Shown: positions 38,516 through 48,595 of the stretch, one piece after another | Layout of the letters: every line of letters begins with the position of its first letter | Position numbering within the stretch: position 1 is the first letter of the stretch | Source of the DNA: Amycolatopsis australiensis | Lineage (GTDB): Bacteria > Actinomycetota > Actinomycetes > Mycobacteriales > Pseudonocardiaceae | Direction: 5' to 3' | DNA: 64,000 nt | Assembly: GCF_900119165.1 (NCBI RefSeq) | Contig: NZ_FPJG01000006.1 | Location: 434,001 to 498,000, forward strand | Program-made: the position numbers and the translations under genes | Notes under the pieces: model-generated | Database searches by the model: none | What the model was told of the DNA's origin: nothing | What the model saw: the letters and a program-made list of their open reading frames with translations, nothing else

Positions 38516-39816
38516 TGGCAACCGAAGGGCCTTTGACAGCGGCTCAGATCTACGAGCAGATCACTGGAGGCGAGGGCACCGGTTCCCTGGCCGATGCGCA
38601 GGACAGCGCCAGGAACTTGACCACTCGCATGATCGAACGCGCTCAGCGGATCAGTGCTCTTCGGGCCAAGACCATGTCCGGCTGGCAGGGCGGTGCTGGG
38701 GACTCGGCCTCTGATGCCACCCTTCCCCTGGTCAAAGCCGCTGCTGACGACGCCGTTCACCTCCAGAATGCGCAGACCGCCGTTGGCGATCAAATGGATG
38801 CTTTCGGTACCGCCAAGAACTCTGTCAAGCCGGTTGCTCCGCAGCCTCCCGAATTGACCAACGACGATATCATCAACGCCCTCAACGGTGACCACTTCCG
38901 CTCCTACAACACCAAAGTCACCAACTGGCAGGCCGATAGCCAAGCCAATATCGACGCCTTCCGGGCTTATCACTCCGCGAGCAGCACCAATGGTGGGCAG
39001 ATGCCCGCTCAATACGCCCAGCTCGCCGACTCCGGGGCTCCCATCACCATGAACACTCCCGGAAACGGCACGCACACTCAGCCCACCGATACCGGCGAAT
39101 GGGCGCGGAAACCGCGGCAGCCTCAGGTCCCCGCTCAGCAGAACCGGCAGACCACCCAGACGCAGCAGCCCAACCAGACGCAGACACAAACGCAGAACCA
39201 GTTCCAAAACCAAAACCAGAACCAAGTCCAGAACCCGAATCAGTATCAAAACCAGTTCCAGAACCAGGTCAACCGGCCCGTCAACCAGGACGGTACCCAC
39301 GCCGACAGCTACGTCCCCCGGCCCGTCTTGCCGCCCGCTGCTCAGAACGGCTATGAGTTCGGACCCACCGGGCAGCCCGTCAGCAACCTCGGGGGTTCCA
39401 CCAGCTACTCACCCTACCCCGGCTTCGGGCCCGGCACCGGCGGATACGCGCCCGGAAGCACCGGAACAGGCACAGGAGCAGGCACAGGGCCCGGCTACCG
39501 GCCAGGAACGGGAACAGGGACAGGCACCGGAACCACACCAGGACAACCCGGCATGCGAAACCCCGGCCCAGGCAGCGGATCCCGGCTCCCCGAGGAACGC
39601 TTCCCCGGCGGCGCAACCCGAGCCGGCGCGGCCGGACCCCGCGGGGCCAACGGCATGCCCATGGGCGGCCCGATGGCGGGACGCGGCGGCAAGGAAGAAG
39701 ACCGTGAAAAGAAAACGGCTTCCTACCTCCAGAACCCCGACCCCGACGAAACTTTCGGCGGCCTGATCGAAAAGCCCATGCCGCCGGTCATCGGGGAGAA
39801 CCGGGCCAAGCCGTGA
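38515..39816 (+). CDS. PPE/WXG-like type VII secretion protein with Asn/Gln-rich and Gly-rich tail
   Basis: A 433-residue protein. The N-terminal about 180 residues are helical and carry a WxG turn (WQG, 57-59) between helices, as in WXG100 and PPE-like proteins. Residues about 205-262 are extremely rich in Asn, Gln and Thr, 313-343 are Gly/Thr repeats, and the C-terminus ends with a conserved-looking SYLQNPDPDETFGGLIE and PPVIGE. ATG 38515 overlaps the lipoprotein stop (TGATG). An ESX system probably exports it with the small helical partner, aided by the EspG-like protein encoded next. The tail may self-assemble or bind the wall. Confidence 0.7.
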   Translation: MATEGPLTAAQIYEQITGGEGTGSLADAQDSARNLTTRMIERAQRISALRAKTMSGWQGGAGDSASDATLPLVKAAADDAVHLQNAQTAVGDQMDAFGTAKNSVKPVAPQPPELTNDDIINALNGDHFRSYNTKVTNWQADSQANIDAFRAYHSASSTNGGQMPAQYAQLADSGAPITMNTPGNGTHTQPTDTGEWARKPRQPQVPAQQNRQTTQTQQPNQTQTQTQNQFQNQNQNQVQNPNQYQNQFQNQVNRPVNQDGTHADSYVPRPVLPPAAQNGYEFGPTGQPVSNLGGSTSYSPYPGFGPGTGGYAPGSTGTGTGAGTGPGYRPGTGTGTGTGTTPGQPGMRNPGPGSGSRLPEERFPGGATRAGAAGPRGANGMPMGGPMAGRGGKEEDREKKTASYLQNPDPDETFGGLIEKPMPPVIGENRAKP

Positions 39817-40490
39817 ATGCCGAATTCTCGCTCAGCACCCTGCTCACCGCCATGCGCAACACCGGCTGCGGTGATCCGCACCCCGTTCTCGCCCCCGGCC
39901 TGCGCTACATCCCGCCCAGCGCGAAACAGCAGGTCGACCGGGAAGCCTTCGAGGAACTCAGCCCCTACGGTTTCATCCAGGGCGACGGCTTCACGCCCGA
40001 ATTCGAAGACGTCCTCCACCTGCTCGACCGGCCCGCGCGGCAGTTCTTCGGCTACGCCCGCGACACCTCCGGGCAAATCGGCGTGCTCGTCGCGGCGCAG
40101 GGTCGTAGCGCCGTCGCCGTCGTGTGCCGGGGAGAGCGGGTCGAACTCGCTTCCGTCTCCCCCGACACCCATCCCGCCGATGCCCTGATCGCCCGGCTTC
40201 CGCACTGCCCGCCCGCGCCGATCAGGCCGTTTTCGCTGCCGCAGGAGGACTTCCAGCAGGACCAGGACGTGAGCGACGTCTTCGACGACGCCCCCGCCCG
40301 TAGCCGCGAGGCCCAGGAACTGGACGCCCTCTTCGAGCAGCCCTACTACGGCGTCGGGCAGCTTTACGCCGAGGACAAGACCGTCAGCTACCTCGACCTC
40401 GACGCCGGGCGCGTCGGGATCGCTCTCGCCGACGGCTACATCAGCGTCCTGCCCGGCGAACCGCAGCAGATCAGCCGGAAGCTGAAATGA
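39813..40490 (+). CDS. EspG-family ESX secretion-associated chaperone
   Basis: A 225-residue cytoplasmic protein matching the EspG family: FGYARDTSGQIGVLVAAQGR, AVAVVCRGERVELASV, and C-terminal YYGVGQLYAEDK followed by VGIALADGYISVLPG. EspG proteins bind the tip of PPE proteins and keep them soluble until export. Here the gene overlaps the PPE-like gene by GTGA, so it is the dedicated chaperone. No EccA-E or mycosin genes are in the window, so the cassette depends on an ESX machine elsewhere in the genome. Confidence 0.82.
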   Translation: MNAEFSLSTLLTAMRNTGCGDPHPVLAPGLRYIPPSAKQQVDREAFEELSPYGFIQGDGFTPEFEDVLHLLDRPARQFFGYARDTSGQIGVLVAAQGRSAVAVVCRGERVELASVSPDTHPADALIARLPHCPPAPIRPFSLPQEDFQQDQDVSDVFDDAPARSREAQELDALFEQPYYGVGQLYAEDKTVSYLDLDAGRVGIALADGYISVLPGEPQQISRKLK

Positions 40491-40493
40491 CAC

Positions 40494-40530
40494 GGCCGCC
40501 ACCCCCCGGCCGAGCCGGGTGGTGGCGGCC
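40494..40530. terminator. Long two-way hairpin between the ESX cassette and nuoN
   Basis: GGCCGCCACC (40494-40503) pairs with GGTGGCGGCC (40521-40530). Inside it CCCGGC (40505-40510) pairs with GCCGGG (40514-40519) around CGA, leaving one C-T mismatch. It lies within 10 bases of both convergent stop codons. Confidence 0.85.
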
Positions 40531-40536
40531 GGAAAA

Positions 40537-42108
40537 TCAGAAAGCGAACCCGCCCGAACCGGCCCAGCCCAGCGCGAACGCCGGGACCAGGCCCAGCACC
40601 AGCGTCACCGCCGTGCCGAGGAAGATCGCCGTTCCCGTGCCGAAGCCCGGGACCGACACCGACGGGCCGTCCGCCGCCGGCTCCGAGAAGTACATCAGGA
40701 CGATCACGCGCAGGTAGAAGAACGCCGCCACCGCGCTGAACACCAGCGCGATCACCACCAGCGGGGCCATCCCGTCCGACAGCGCCGCCGAGAACACCAC
40801 GAACTTGCCGACGAAGCCCGACGTCAACGGAATGCCGGCCAGCGCCAGCAGCAGGAACGTGAACACCCCGGCCACCAGCGGCGACCGCTTCGCCAGCCCG
40901 GCCCACGCCGACAGGTGCGTCGCCTCGCCGGAGGAGTCCCGGACCAGGCTGATCACGCCGAACGCCGCCATCGTCGTGAAGCCGTACGCCAGCAGGTAGA
41001 ACAGCGTGCTGGACAACCCGTCGCGAGTCATCGCGATCGCGCCGACCAGCAGGAACCCGGCGTGCGCGATCGACGAGTACGCCACCATGCGCTTGACGTC
41101 CGTCTGCGTCAGGCCCAGCACCGCGCCGATCACCATCGAGATGATCGCCACGCCCCAGAGGACTCCGCGCCACTCCCACGAAGTCGACGAGAACGCCACC
41201 GACAGCACGCGCAGGATCCCGCCGAACGCCGCGACCTTCGTGCACGCCGCCATGAACGCCGTCACCGGTGTCGGTGCGCCCTGGTAGACGTCCGGGGTCC
41301 ACGTGTGGAACGGGCCGACCGAACCCTTGAACAGCAGGCCGACCACCAGCAGACCCAGCCCGGCGAACAGCAGCGTGTCCGACCGGTCCGAGCCCGCCGC
41401 CGCGGCCGCGATGTCCGCCAGCTTCACCGAGTTCGCGTAGCCGTACAGCAGCGCCAGCCCGTACAGGAAGAACGCCGACGAGAACGCGCCCAGCAGGAAG
41501 TACTTGACCGCCGCCTCCTGCGACAGCAACCGCCGCCGCCGGGCCAGGCCACACATCAGGTACAGCGGCAGCGACAGCACTTCCAGCGCGATGAACATCG
41601 TCAGCAGGTCGTTCGCCGCGCAGAACGCCATCATGCCGCCGAGCGCGAACAGCGTCAGCGGGAACACCTCGGTCTGCATGACCGTCGCCGTCTGCGCCCG
41701 GTCCTGCAGCGTGCCCGGGCGGATGCCGGCCTGCGCGACCAGCGCGCCGCCCGGCTCGACCACGCGGTCGGAGATCAGCAGCACCGCGCCGAGCGCCAGC
41801 GCCAGCAGCGTGCCCCAGAGGAACAGCGCCGGCCGGTCCACCGAGATCGCCCGGCTGAACGTCGTGATGCCGCCCGCCGGTGCGTTGCCGGTCGCGTACA
41901 CGATCAGGGCGACGCCCGCGCCGACGATCGCCAGCAGGCTCAGCCCGACCTGCGAGCGGAACCGCGAGCCCTTCGGGAAGAAGGCCTCGACCAGCACGCT
42001 CACGCACGCCGCGCCGAAGATGATCAGCACCGGCAGCACCGCGGCGTAGGCGACCGACGGCACCTGCACCGGCGGCTCCGGCGCCTGCGTCAGGAGGATG
42101 TCGAGCAC
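40537..42108 (-). CDS. nuoN: NADH-quinone oxidoreductase subunit N
   Basis: A 523-residue membrane protein with about fourteen spans, one of the three antiporter-like proton-pumping subunits of complex I. KYFLLGAFSSAFFLYGLALL, GPFHTWTPDVYQGAPTPV and VKRMVAYSSIAHAGFLLVG contain the conserved Lys and His residues of the proton path. It is the last gene of the operon; its stop lies next to a two-way terminator. It starts 2 bases after the nuoM stop. Length is normal for actinobacterial NuoN, which carries N-terminal extra helices. Confidence 0.93.
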   Translation of the reverse strand: MLDILLTQAPEPPVQVPSVAYAAVLPVLIIFGAACVSVLVEAFFPKGSRFRSQVGLSLLAIVGAGVALIVYATGNAPAGGITTFSRAISVDRPALFLWGTLLALALGAVLLISDRVVEPGGALVAQAGIRPGTLQDRAQTATVMQTEVFPLTLFALGGMMAFCAANDLLTMFIALEVLSLPLYLMCGLARRRRLLSQEAAVKYFLLGAFSSAFFLYGLALLYGYANSVKLADIAAAAAGSDRSDTLLFAGLGLLVVGLLFKGSVGPFHTWTPDVYQGAPTPVTAFMAACTKVAAFGGILRVLSVAFSSTSWEWRGVLWGVAIISMVIGAVLGLTQTDVKRMVAYSSIAHAGFLLVGAIAMTRDGLSSTLFYLLAYGFTTMAAFGVISLVRDSSGEATHLSAWAGLAKRSPLVAGVFTFLLLALAGIPLTSGFVGKFVVFSAALSDGMAPLVVIALVFSAVAAFFYLRVIVLMYFSEPAADGPSVSVPGFGTGTAIFLGTAVTLVLGLVPAFALGWAGSGGFAF

Positions 42109-42110
42109 GG

Positions 42111-43661
42111 TTACTTGCCTCCCTGGACCGCGGACAGCGTCTGCTGCACCGTCGGGGTGACTGTGTCGAGCACCGGCTTCGGGTAGAAGCCGAGGAAGAT
42201 GATCAGGACGACCAGTGGCGCCAGCAGCGCGATCTCACGACCGCCGAGGTCGCGGATGGCCTTCTTCGCGCCCAGTTCCGGCGCGATCGCCGTGCCCGGG
42301 CCTCCGCCGACGCCCACGAGCGCGTCCCCGCGGACCGGGCCCTGCATGACCCGCTGGTAGAGCCACAGGACGTACGCCGCGGCCAGCACCATGCCCACCG
42401 TGGCGAGGATCGTGTACACCGGCTGGTCCACGAAGGACCCCAGCAGCACCAGGAACTCCGAGACGAACGAGTTGGTGCCCGGCAGGGACAACGTGGACAG
42501 GCCGGCGAGCAGGAACATGCCCGCCAGCAACGGCGTCACCTTCGCCATGCCGCCGTAGTCCGAAATGCGCGTCGACCCGCCGCGCGCGATCACCAGGCCG
42601 ATCACCACGATCAGCATGCCGGTTGCCAGGCTGTGGTTGAGCATGTACGTCGCCGAGCCGACCATCGCCTGCTCGTTGAACGCGAAGATGCCCAGCGAGA
42701 TGAAGCCGAAGTGCGCGATGGACACGTAGGCGATGAACCGCTTCATGTCCCGCTGCCCGGCTGCCAGGATCGAGCCGTAGAGGACGCCGATCACCGAGAG
42801 CACCAGCACCAGCGGCGCCAGGGTCTTGCTCGCCTGCGGGAACATCGGCAGGCAGTAGCGCAGGAACCCGAACGTGCCGACCTTGTCCAGCACGCCGACC
42901 AGCAGGACGGCGACGCCGATCGGCGCCTCCCCCGCCGCGTCCGGCAGCCAGGTGTGGAACGGCACCAGCGGCGCCTTGATCGCGAACGCCAGGAAGAACC
43001 CGAGGAACAACCAGACCTGAGTGGACAGTGGCGCGTCGCGCACCACCGTCACCAGCGTGGCCCAGTCGAACGTGCCCTTACCCAGCTTGTCGGACGCCAG
43101 CGAGTACGCCCCGATCGCCGACGCCAGCATGATCAGGCCGCCGAGGAACGAGTACAGGAAGAACTTCACCGCCGCGTACTGCCGGTTCGCGCCGCCGTAG
43201 CCGCCGATGAGGAAGTACATCGGGATCAGCATGATCTCGAACAGCACGTAGAACAGGAAGACGTCGGTCGCGGCGAACACGCCGATCGTGAGCGCCTCCT
43301 GCAGCAGGATCAGCGAGAGGAACCCGCCCGCGCTGCGGCCCGCCGGCAGCTTGTCGAGCGTGCCGAGCCCGCCGACGACGATCGGCACCAGCAGCGCGAT
43401 CACCGCGATCATGATCAGCGAGATGCCGTCGGTGCCGAACGCGATGTGCACCCCGAAGCTCGGGATCCAGTCGAAGCTCGACGTCATCTGCAGCCGCGCG
43501 CCCGACGGCGAGTAGCTGAGCCAGAACGGGATGATCAGGAGGAACTCGAGGATCGAGAACCCGAGCGCGGCGAGCACCGCGGCGCGGTCGTTCCCCTTGA
43601 GGAACGCCAGCACCAGGGAGCCGGCCAGCGGCACCAGGATGAGGATGAGCAACCAGGTCAT
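42111..43661 (-). CDS. nuoM: NADH-quinone oxidoreductase subunit M
   Basis: A 516-residue antiporter-like subunit with about fourteen membrane spans. VLFEIMLIPMYFLIG carries the conserved membrane glutamate. KAPLVPFHTWLPDAAGEAP and MKRFIAYVSIAHFGFISLG carry the pumping lysines. It overlaps the nuoL stop by 1 base and should be co-translated. It belongs to the distal membrane arm that drives proton export when NADH electrons reach menaquinone. Confidence 0.94.
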   Translation of the reverse strand: MTWLLILILVPLAGSLVLAFLKGNDRAAVLAALGFSILEFLLIIPFWLSYSPSGARLQMTSSFDWIPSFGVHIAFGTDGISLIMIAVIALLVPIVVGGLGTLDKLPAGRSAGGFLSLILLQEALTIGVFAATDVFLFYVLFEIMLIPMYFLIGGYGGANRQYAAVKFFLYSFLGGLIMLASAIGAYSLASDKLGKGTFDWATLVTVVRDAPLSTQVWLFLGFFLAFAIKAPLVPFHTWLPDAAGEAPIGVAVLLVGVLDKVGTFGFLRYCLPMFPQASKTLAPLVLVLSVIGVLYGSILAAGQRDMKRFIAYVSIAHFGFISLGIFAFNEQAMVGSATYMLNHSLATGMLIVVIGLVIARGGSTRISDYGGMAKVTPLLAGMFLLAGLSTLSLPGTNSFVSEFLVLLGSFVDQPVYTILATVGMVLAAAYVLWLYQRVMQGPVRGDALVGVGGGPGTAIAPELGAKKAIRDLGGREIALLAPLVVLIIFLGFYPKPVLDTVTPTVQQTLSAVQGGK

Positions 43662-45562
43662 CAGGAGAACCTCACCAGCAGGAGAGCCGCCAGAAGCAGG
43701 AACGTGCCGCCCAGCATCGACAGCGCGTAGGACCGGACGAACCCGGTCTGCAGCCGCCGCAGCCTGCCGGACCCGCCGCCGAGCCCGGCGGCCAGTCCGT
43801 TGACCGCGCCGTCGACGCCGCGGTTGTCGACGAACACCAGCGCCCGCGAGAGCCAGGTGCCCGGGCGGCCCACCAGCGTCTCGTTGAGGGCGTTGCCGTA
43901 CAGGTCACGCCGGGCCGCGCGGGTGACGAACGAGACCCGCTGCGGCTGCTCGACCGGGATGTCACGGCGGAAGTACAGGTACGCGATCACCACGCCCAGC
44001 AGCGAGACCACCACGGTGATCACCGAGACCACCCAGGCGTCGATCGCCAGGTGGTGCGACTCCTCGATCGCCCCGACCGACGGGGCCAGCCAGGTGCTGA
44101 ACCGGTCGCCGAGGGCGAAGAAGGCGCCGGCCCCGACCGAGCCGACCGCGAGGATCGCCATCGGGATCCACATGACGGGCTTGGCCTCGTGCGGGTGGAA
44201 GTCGTGGCCGTCCGCGCTCTTGAGGTCCTTCCAGCGTTCCTTGCCGAAGAAGGTCATCATCATCAGGCGGGTCATGTAGAACGCGGTGAGCCCGGCGCCC
44301 AGCATGGCCGCGCCGCCCATCACCCAGCCGCGCCAGCCACCCTGGCCCAGCGCCGCTTCGATGATCGCGTCCTTCGTGAAGAAGCCCGACAGCGGCGGGA
44401 TGCCGATCAGGGCCAGGTAGCCGAGGCCGAAGGTGATGAAGGTGATCGGCAGGTGCTTGCGCAGGCCGCCGAACTTCCGCATGTCGACTTCGTCGTTCAT
44501 GGCGTGCATGACCGACCCGGCCCCGAGGAACAGCCCGGCCTTGAAGAAGCCGTGCGCGACCAGGTGCATGATGCCCAGCGCGTACGCGACCGGCCCGAGG
44601 CCGACGGCCAGCATCATGTAGCCGATCTGGCTGACCGTGGAGTACGCGAGGACCTTCTTGATGTCGTCGTACGCGCAGCCGATGATGCACCCGAGCAGCA
44701 GGGTCACCGTCCCGACCAGCGTGACGATCAGGCGGCCGTCTTCGGTGGCGTTGAAGATGTCCTTGGAGCGGGCCACCAGGTAGACACCGGCGGTGACCAT
44801 CGTTGCCGCGTGGATCAGGGCCGAGACCGGGGTCGGGCCCTCCATCGCGTCCGGCAGCCACGCCTGCAGCGGGAACTGGCCCGACTTACCGCAGGCGCCC
44901 AGCAGGAGCAGGATCGCCATCGCGGTGATCGCCGCCGGCGGGAACTTGCCGGCGCCGATGCCCGCGAAGACCTGCGCGTAGCCGGTCGAGCCGACGTACT
45001 TGAACATGATGAAGATCGCCAGCGCCAGCCCGACGTCCCCGACGCGGTTCATCAGGAACGCCTTCTTCGCCGCGGTCGCGGCGGACGGGCGGCCCTGGTA
45101 CCAGCCGATGAGCAGGTAGGACGCGAGACCCACGCCCTCCCAGCCGAGGTAGAGCGTCACGAAGCTGTTGCCCAGCACCAGGACCAGCATCGACGCGACG
45201 AAGAGGTTGAGGTACGCGAAGAAGCGGTACCGGCCCTCGTCGTCGGCCATGTAGCCGATCGAGTAGTAGTGGATCAGCATGCCGACGCCGGTGATGAGCA
45301 GCACGAACGTCAGCGACAGCGCGTCGATCCGCAGCCCGAAGTCGATCTGCAGCGCGCCGACCGGAATCCACGAGTAGACCTTCGTGTCCACAGTGGCCTT
45401 GCCGTCGGCCGTGAAGAACAGGATCAGCCCGTAGACGAAGGCGAGGGTGACGGTGGCACAGCCGAGCAGATGCCCCCAGGCCTTGGCCCGCTTACCCGCC
45501 AGCAGCAGGATGAGCGCGCCGAGGCCAGGGAGGGCCACCAGCAGCCACGATGATGCGGTCAC
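43661..45562 (-). CDS. nuoL: NADH-quinone oxidoreductase subunit L
   Basis: A 633-residue distal membrane-arm subunit. It has the antiporter core ([59 protein letters not shown]) and the C-terminal lateral helix region that braces the pumping modules, ending in a final span ([16 protein letters not shown]). It is followed by nuoM with a 1-base overlap and preceded by nuoK with a 10-base gap. All expected functional residues visible in these motifs are intact. Confidence 0.94.
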   Translation of the reverse strand: MTASSWLLVALPGLGALILLLAGKRAKAWGHLLGCATVTLAFVYGLILFFTADGKATVDTKVYSWIPVGALQIDFGLRIDALSLTFVLLITGVGMLIHYYSIGYMADDEGRYRFFAYLNLFVASMLVLVLGNSFVTLYLGWEGVGLASYLLIGWYQGRPSAATAAKKAFLMNRVGDVGLALAIFIMFKYVGSTGYAQVFAGIGAGKFPPAAITAMAILLLLGACGKSGQFPLQAWLPDAMEGPTPVSALIHAATMVTAGVYLVARSKDIFNATEDGRLIVTLVGTVTLLLGCIIGCAYDDIKKVLAYSTVSQIGYMMLAVGLGPVAYALGIMHLVAHGFFKAGLFLGAGSVMHAMNDEVDMRKFGGLRKHLPITFITFGLGYLALIGIPPLSGFFTKDAIIEAALGQGGWRGWVMGGAAMLGAGLTAFYMTRLMMMTFFGKERWKDLKSADGHDFHPHEAKPVMWIPMAILAVGSVGAGAFFALGDRFSTWLAPSVGAIEESHHLAIDAWVVSVITVVVSLLGVVIAYLYFRRDIPVEQPQRVSFVTRAARRDLYGNALNETLVGRPGTWLSRALVFVDNRGVDGAVNGLAAGLGGGSGRLRRLQTGFVRSYALSMLGGTFLLLAALLLVRFS

Positions 45563-45572
45563 TCGGTGTCTC

Positions 45573-45872
45573 CTAGTACTTCAGCAGGTTGGTGTCGTCG
45601 ACCGAGGCCGAGCGCCGGGTGCGGAAGATGGCCATGATGATCGCCAGGCCGACCACGACCTCGGCGGCCGCGACGACCATGACGAAGAACGCCATGATCT
45701 GGCCGTCGAGCCCGCCGTTGATCCGGGCGAAGGTGACCAGCGACAGGTTCACGGCGTTGAGCATCAGCTCGATGCACATGAACACGACGATCGCGTTGCG
45801 CCGCACCAGCACGCCGACCGCGCCGAGCGCGAACAGCAGCGCCGACAGCAGCAGGTAGTACGTCGGGGTCAT
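45573..45872 (-). CDS. nuoK: NADH-quinone oxidoreductase subunit K
   Basis: A 99-residue, three-span subunit (MrpC-like). [18 protein letters not shown] contains the conserved membrane glutamate (about residue 36), and [20 protein letters not shown] the second. It works with NuoJ and NuoA in the proton pathway next to the quinone site. ATG 45872 overlaps the nuoJ stop by ATGA. Length and composition are standard. Confidence 0.93.
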   Translation of the reverse strand: MTPTYYLLLSALLFALGAVGVLVRRNAIVVFMCIELMLNAVNLSLVTFARINGGLDGQIMAFFVMVVAAAEVVVGLAIIMAIFRTRRSASVDDTNLLKY

Positions 45873-46738
45873 GCCTTCTCCCCTTCCGAGCCTTCCGAAG
45901 CGGCTTCGGAGCCGACCAGTGCGTGCGCGTCCGGGTGCGGGACCTGGTCGGCGACGAGCTTGCGTTCCTTCGCCAGCTCGATCGCCGAGGTGGACTCGAT
46001 GATCGCCGACAGCGACTCGGGCGCGATCGAGCCGTCCGGCAGCAGCGCCGGGGTGGCCACCGAGTTGGCCGTGGCGAAGACACCCGGGCCGGGCAGCGGC
46101 GACGGCCGGTCGTGCTCGCCGCGGAAGCGCTCCACGACCAGTTCCCGCTGCGTCTTCTTGCCGCCCTTGCCGTGCCGGTCGGTGAAGGCCAGCACCATCG
46201 CGCCGACCGCGGCGGTGATGAGCAGCGCCGACGTCAGCTCGAACGGGAACAGGTAGTCGGTGAAGATCAGCCGCCCCAGGCCCTTCGGCCCGCCACCCGC
46301 CGGGGTGGCCGAGTCGAGCGGGATGGCCGGGGTGACGTTCGCCAGCGCCCGGTAGATGCCGGTGGCCAGCAGCGCGGCCAGCCCGATGCCGAGGACGGTG
46401 GCGGCGAGCCGCTGGCCGCGGAGGACTTCGACGACCGAGTCGGAGCTTTCCCGGCCGACCAGCATCAGCACGAACAGGAACAGCATCATGATCGCGCCGG
46501 TGTAGACGATGATCTGCGTGAAGCCGAGGAACGGCGCCGACTGGATCATGTACAGCGCGCCCAGGCTCAGCATGGTCAGCACCAGCCACAGCGCCGAGTG
46601 GACGGCGTTGCGGGAGAAGATCATGCCGAGCGCGCCGAGCAGCGCGAGCGGGCCGAGGATCCAGAACGCGATGGCCTCGCCGGTCGAGACCCCCGCGGCC
46701 GCGCCGGTGGGCGCCGAGGCGAGGAGTGCGCTGATCAC
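45869..46738 (-). CDS. nuoJ: NADH-quinone oxidoreductase subunit J
   Basis: A 289-residue protein whose first about 170 residues are the five-span NuoJ core ([39 protein letters not shown] with the pi-bulge helix). It has an actinobacterial hydrophilic C-terminal extension of about 110 residues ([19 protein letters not shown] onward, ending in a Glu/Ser-rich tail) of unknown role. GTG 46738 overlaps the nuoI stop by 4 bases. Confidence 0.93.
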   Translation of the reverse strand: MISALLASAPTGAAAGVSTGEAIAFWILGPLALLGALGMIFSRNAVHSALWLVLTMLSLGALYMIQSAPFLGFTQIIVYTGAIMMLFLFVLMLVGRESSDSVVEVLRGQRLAATVLGIGLAALLATGIYRALANVTPAIPLDSATPAGGGPKGLGRLIFTDYLFPFELTSALLITAAVGAMVLAFTDRHGKGGKKTQRELVVERFRGEHDRPSPLPGPGVFATANSVATPALLPDGSIAPESLSAIIESTSAIELAKERKLVADQVPHPDAHALVGSEAASEGSEGEKA

Positions 46739-47259
46739 TTGACGCCCTCCCCGCGTGCCAGTTCGGGGCCGTTGACGTAGTAGTCCTGCTCGTTTTCGCC
46801 GAGCCGCATCGGGTGCGGCGGCTGCTCCATGCCGGGCAGCAGCGGGGCGAGCAGGTCCTCCTTCGTGTAGATCAGCCGCTGGCGGTCGTCGTCGGCCAGC
46901 TCGTAGAAGTTGATCATCGTCAGCGACCGGGTCGGGCACGCCTCGATGCACAGGCCGCAGCCGATGCAGCGCAGGTAGTTGATCTGGTAGTCCTTGCCGT
47001 ACCGCTCGCCGGGCGAGTACCGCGCCTCCTCGGTGTTGTCACCGCCCTCGACGAAGATCGCGTCCGCCGGGCACGCCCACGCGCACAGCTCGCAGCCGAC
47101 GCACTTCTCGAGGCCGTCCGGGTGGCGGTTCAGCTGGTGCCGCCCGTGGTACCGCGGCGCGGCCGGCGCGCCGGCCTCCGGGTACTCCTCGGTGGCGACC
47201 TTCTTGAACATCATCCCGAACGTGACGCCGAAGCCCTTGACGGGATCAAGAAACCCCAT
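46735..47259 (-). CDS. nuoI: NADH-quinone oxidoreductase subunit I (two 4Fe-4S ferredoxin)
   Basis: A 174-residue ferredoxin-like subunit carrying clusters N6a and N6b. [12 protein letters not shown] and [12 protein letters not shown] are the two CxxCxxCxxxCP motifs. It passes electrons from NuoG towards NuoB near the quinone site. ATG 47259 overlaps the end of nuoH by 14 bases. The N-terminus ([19 protein letters not shown]) is the usual amphipathic helix resting on the membrane. Confidence 0.95.
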   Translation of the reverse strand: MGFLDPVKGFGVTFGMMFKKVATEEYPEAGAPAAPRYHGRHQLNRHPDGLEKCVGCELCAWACPADAIFVEGGDNTEEARYSPGERYGKDYQINYLRCIGCGLCIEACPTRSLTMINFYELADDDRQRLIYTKEDLLAPLLPGMEQPPHPMRLGENEQDYYVNGPELARGEGVK

Positions 47260-48595
47260 CTTGCGCTCCTTCCTTTGCGGTACCGACGGCTGCCGGCTTG
47301 CGGCGGGCCGCCTTCGCCTCGGCCTTGGCCAAAGCCTTCTGACGCGGGGTGGTCTGCGGAACCTTGAGGTCCAGCGGCGGGACCGGGAAACCGCCGCCGG
47401 TCACGGGCACGGTTTCGCTGGGCTCTTCACGGCCCGACGCGCGGACCCAGAAGAACAGCATGATCAGGAACACGATCGCGATCATGGCGATGGCGATCGT
47501 CAACCGTGTCCAGTGGATCGTCTTCGCGAAGGTCACCATGACGATCCACACCAGGTTCAGCGGGACCAGGACCTTCCAGCCCAGGCGCATGAACTGGTCG
47601 TAGCGCAGGCGGGGCAGCGTGCCGCGCAGCCAGATGAACCCGAACAGCAGGATGAACATCTTCGCGAAGAACCACAGCACCGGCCACCAGCCGGTGTTGA
47701 GGACGTTGTTGTCGATCAGCGACAGCGGCCACGGCGCCATCCAGCCGCCGAGGAACAGGGTGGTCGCGAACGCCGAGACGATCACCATGTTGACGTACTC
47801 GGCGAGGAAGAACATCGCGAACTTCATCGAGCTGTACTCGGTGTGGAAGCCGCCGACCAGCTCCGACTCGGCCTCGGGGAGGTCGAAGGGAGCGCGGTTG
47901 GTCTCGCCGACCATCGAGATCAGGTAGATCACGAAGCTCGGGACCAGGACGAGGAACCACACCTTGTGCTGCGCGCCGACGATGTCGGCCAGGTTCAGCG
48001 ACCCGGCCTGCAGGATCACCGCGACGATCGACAGGCCCATCGCGATCTCGTAGGAGATCACCTGCGCCGCGCTGCGCAGGCCGCCGAGCAGCGGGTACGG
48101 CGAGCCGGACGACCAGCCGGCGAGCACGATGCCGTAGACGCCGATCGAGGAGCAGGCCAGGATCACCAGCGCGCTGACCGGCAGGTCCAGCAGCTGGAGC
48201 ACGGTCCGCTCGCCGAAGATCGACACGACCGGGCCGAACGGGATGGCCGACAGCGCGATCAGGGCCGGGATCGCCGAGAGCACCGGCGCGAGGAAGTACA
48301 CCTTGCGGTCGGCGGTGTCGGGGATGATCTGTTCCTTGAACGGCAGCTTGATCGCGTCCGCCAGCGACTGCAGGTAGCCGCCGGGGCCGACGCGGTTGGG
48401 GCCCGGCCGGTTCTGCATCCGGCCGACCGCCTTGCGCTCCCAGACGATCAGGAAGATCGTCATGATCGGCCCGATCAGCAGGATGACCACGCACTTGAGC
48501 AGGATCAGCCAGAACGGGTCGTCCGCCAGCAGCGCCGCCCGCGTCGCCGCGTCCGGGACGCTACCGACGGCCGCATCGGTCAGCAGCGGGGTCAT
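47246..48595 (-). CDS. nuoH: NADH-quinone oxidoreductase subunit H
   Basis: A 449-residue, eight-span subunit that forms much of the quinone chamber. [19 protein letters not shown] is the conserved loop, and [20 protein letters not shown] the acidic funnel loop. After the last span there is an actinobacterial hydrophilic tail of about 60 residues, rich in Lys and Ala at the very end. ATG 48595 overlaps the nuoG stop by ATGA. Confidence 0.94.
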   Translation of the reverse strand: MTPLLTDAAVGSVPDAATRAALLADDPFWLILLKCVVILLIGPIMTIFLIVWERKAVGRMQNRPGPNRVGPGGYLQSLADAIKLPFKEQIIPDTADRKVYFLAPVLSAIPALIALSAIPFGPVVSIFGERTVLQLLDLPVSALVILACSSIGVYGIVLAGWSSGSPYPLLGGLRSAAQVISYEIAMGLSIVAVILQAGSLNLADIVGAQHKVWFLVLVPSFVIYLISMVGETNRAPFDLPEAESELVGGFHTEYSSMKFAMFFLAEYVNMVIVSAFATTLFLGGWMAPWPLSLIDNNVLNTGWWPVLWFFAKMFILLFGFIWLRGTLPRLRYDQFMRLGWKVLVPLNLVWIVMVTFAKTIHWTRLTIAIAMIAIVFLIMLFFWVRASGREEPSETVPVTGGGFPVPPLDLKVPQTTPRQKALAKAEAKAARRKPAAVGTAKEGAQDGVS

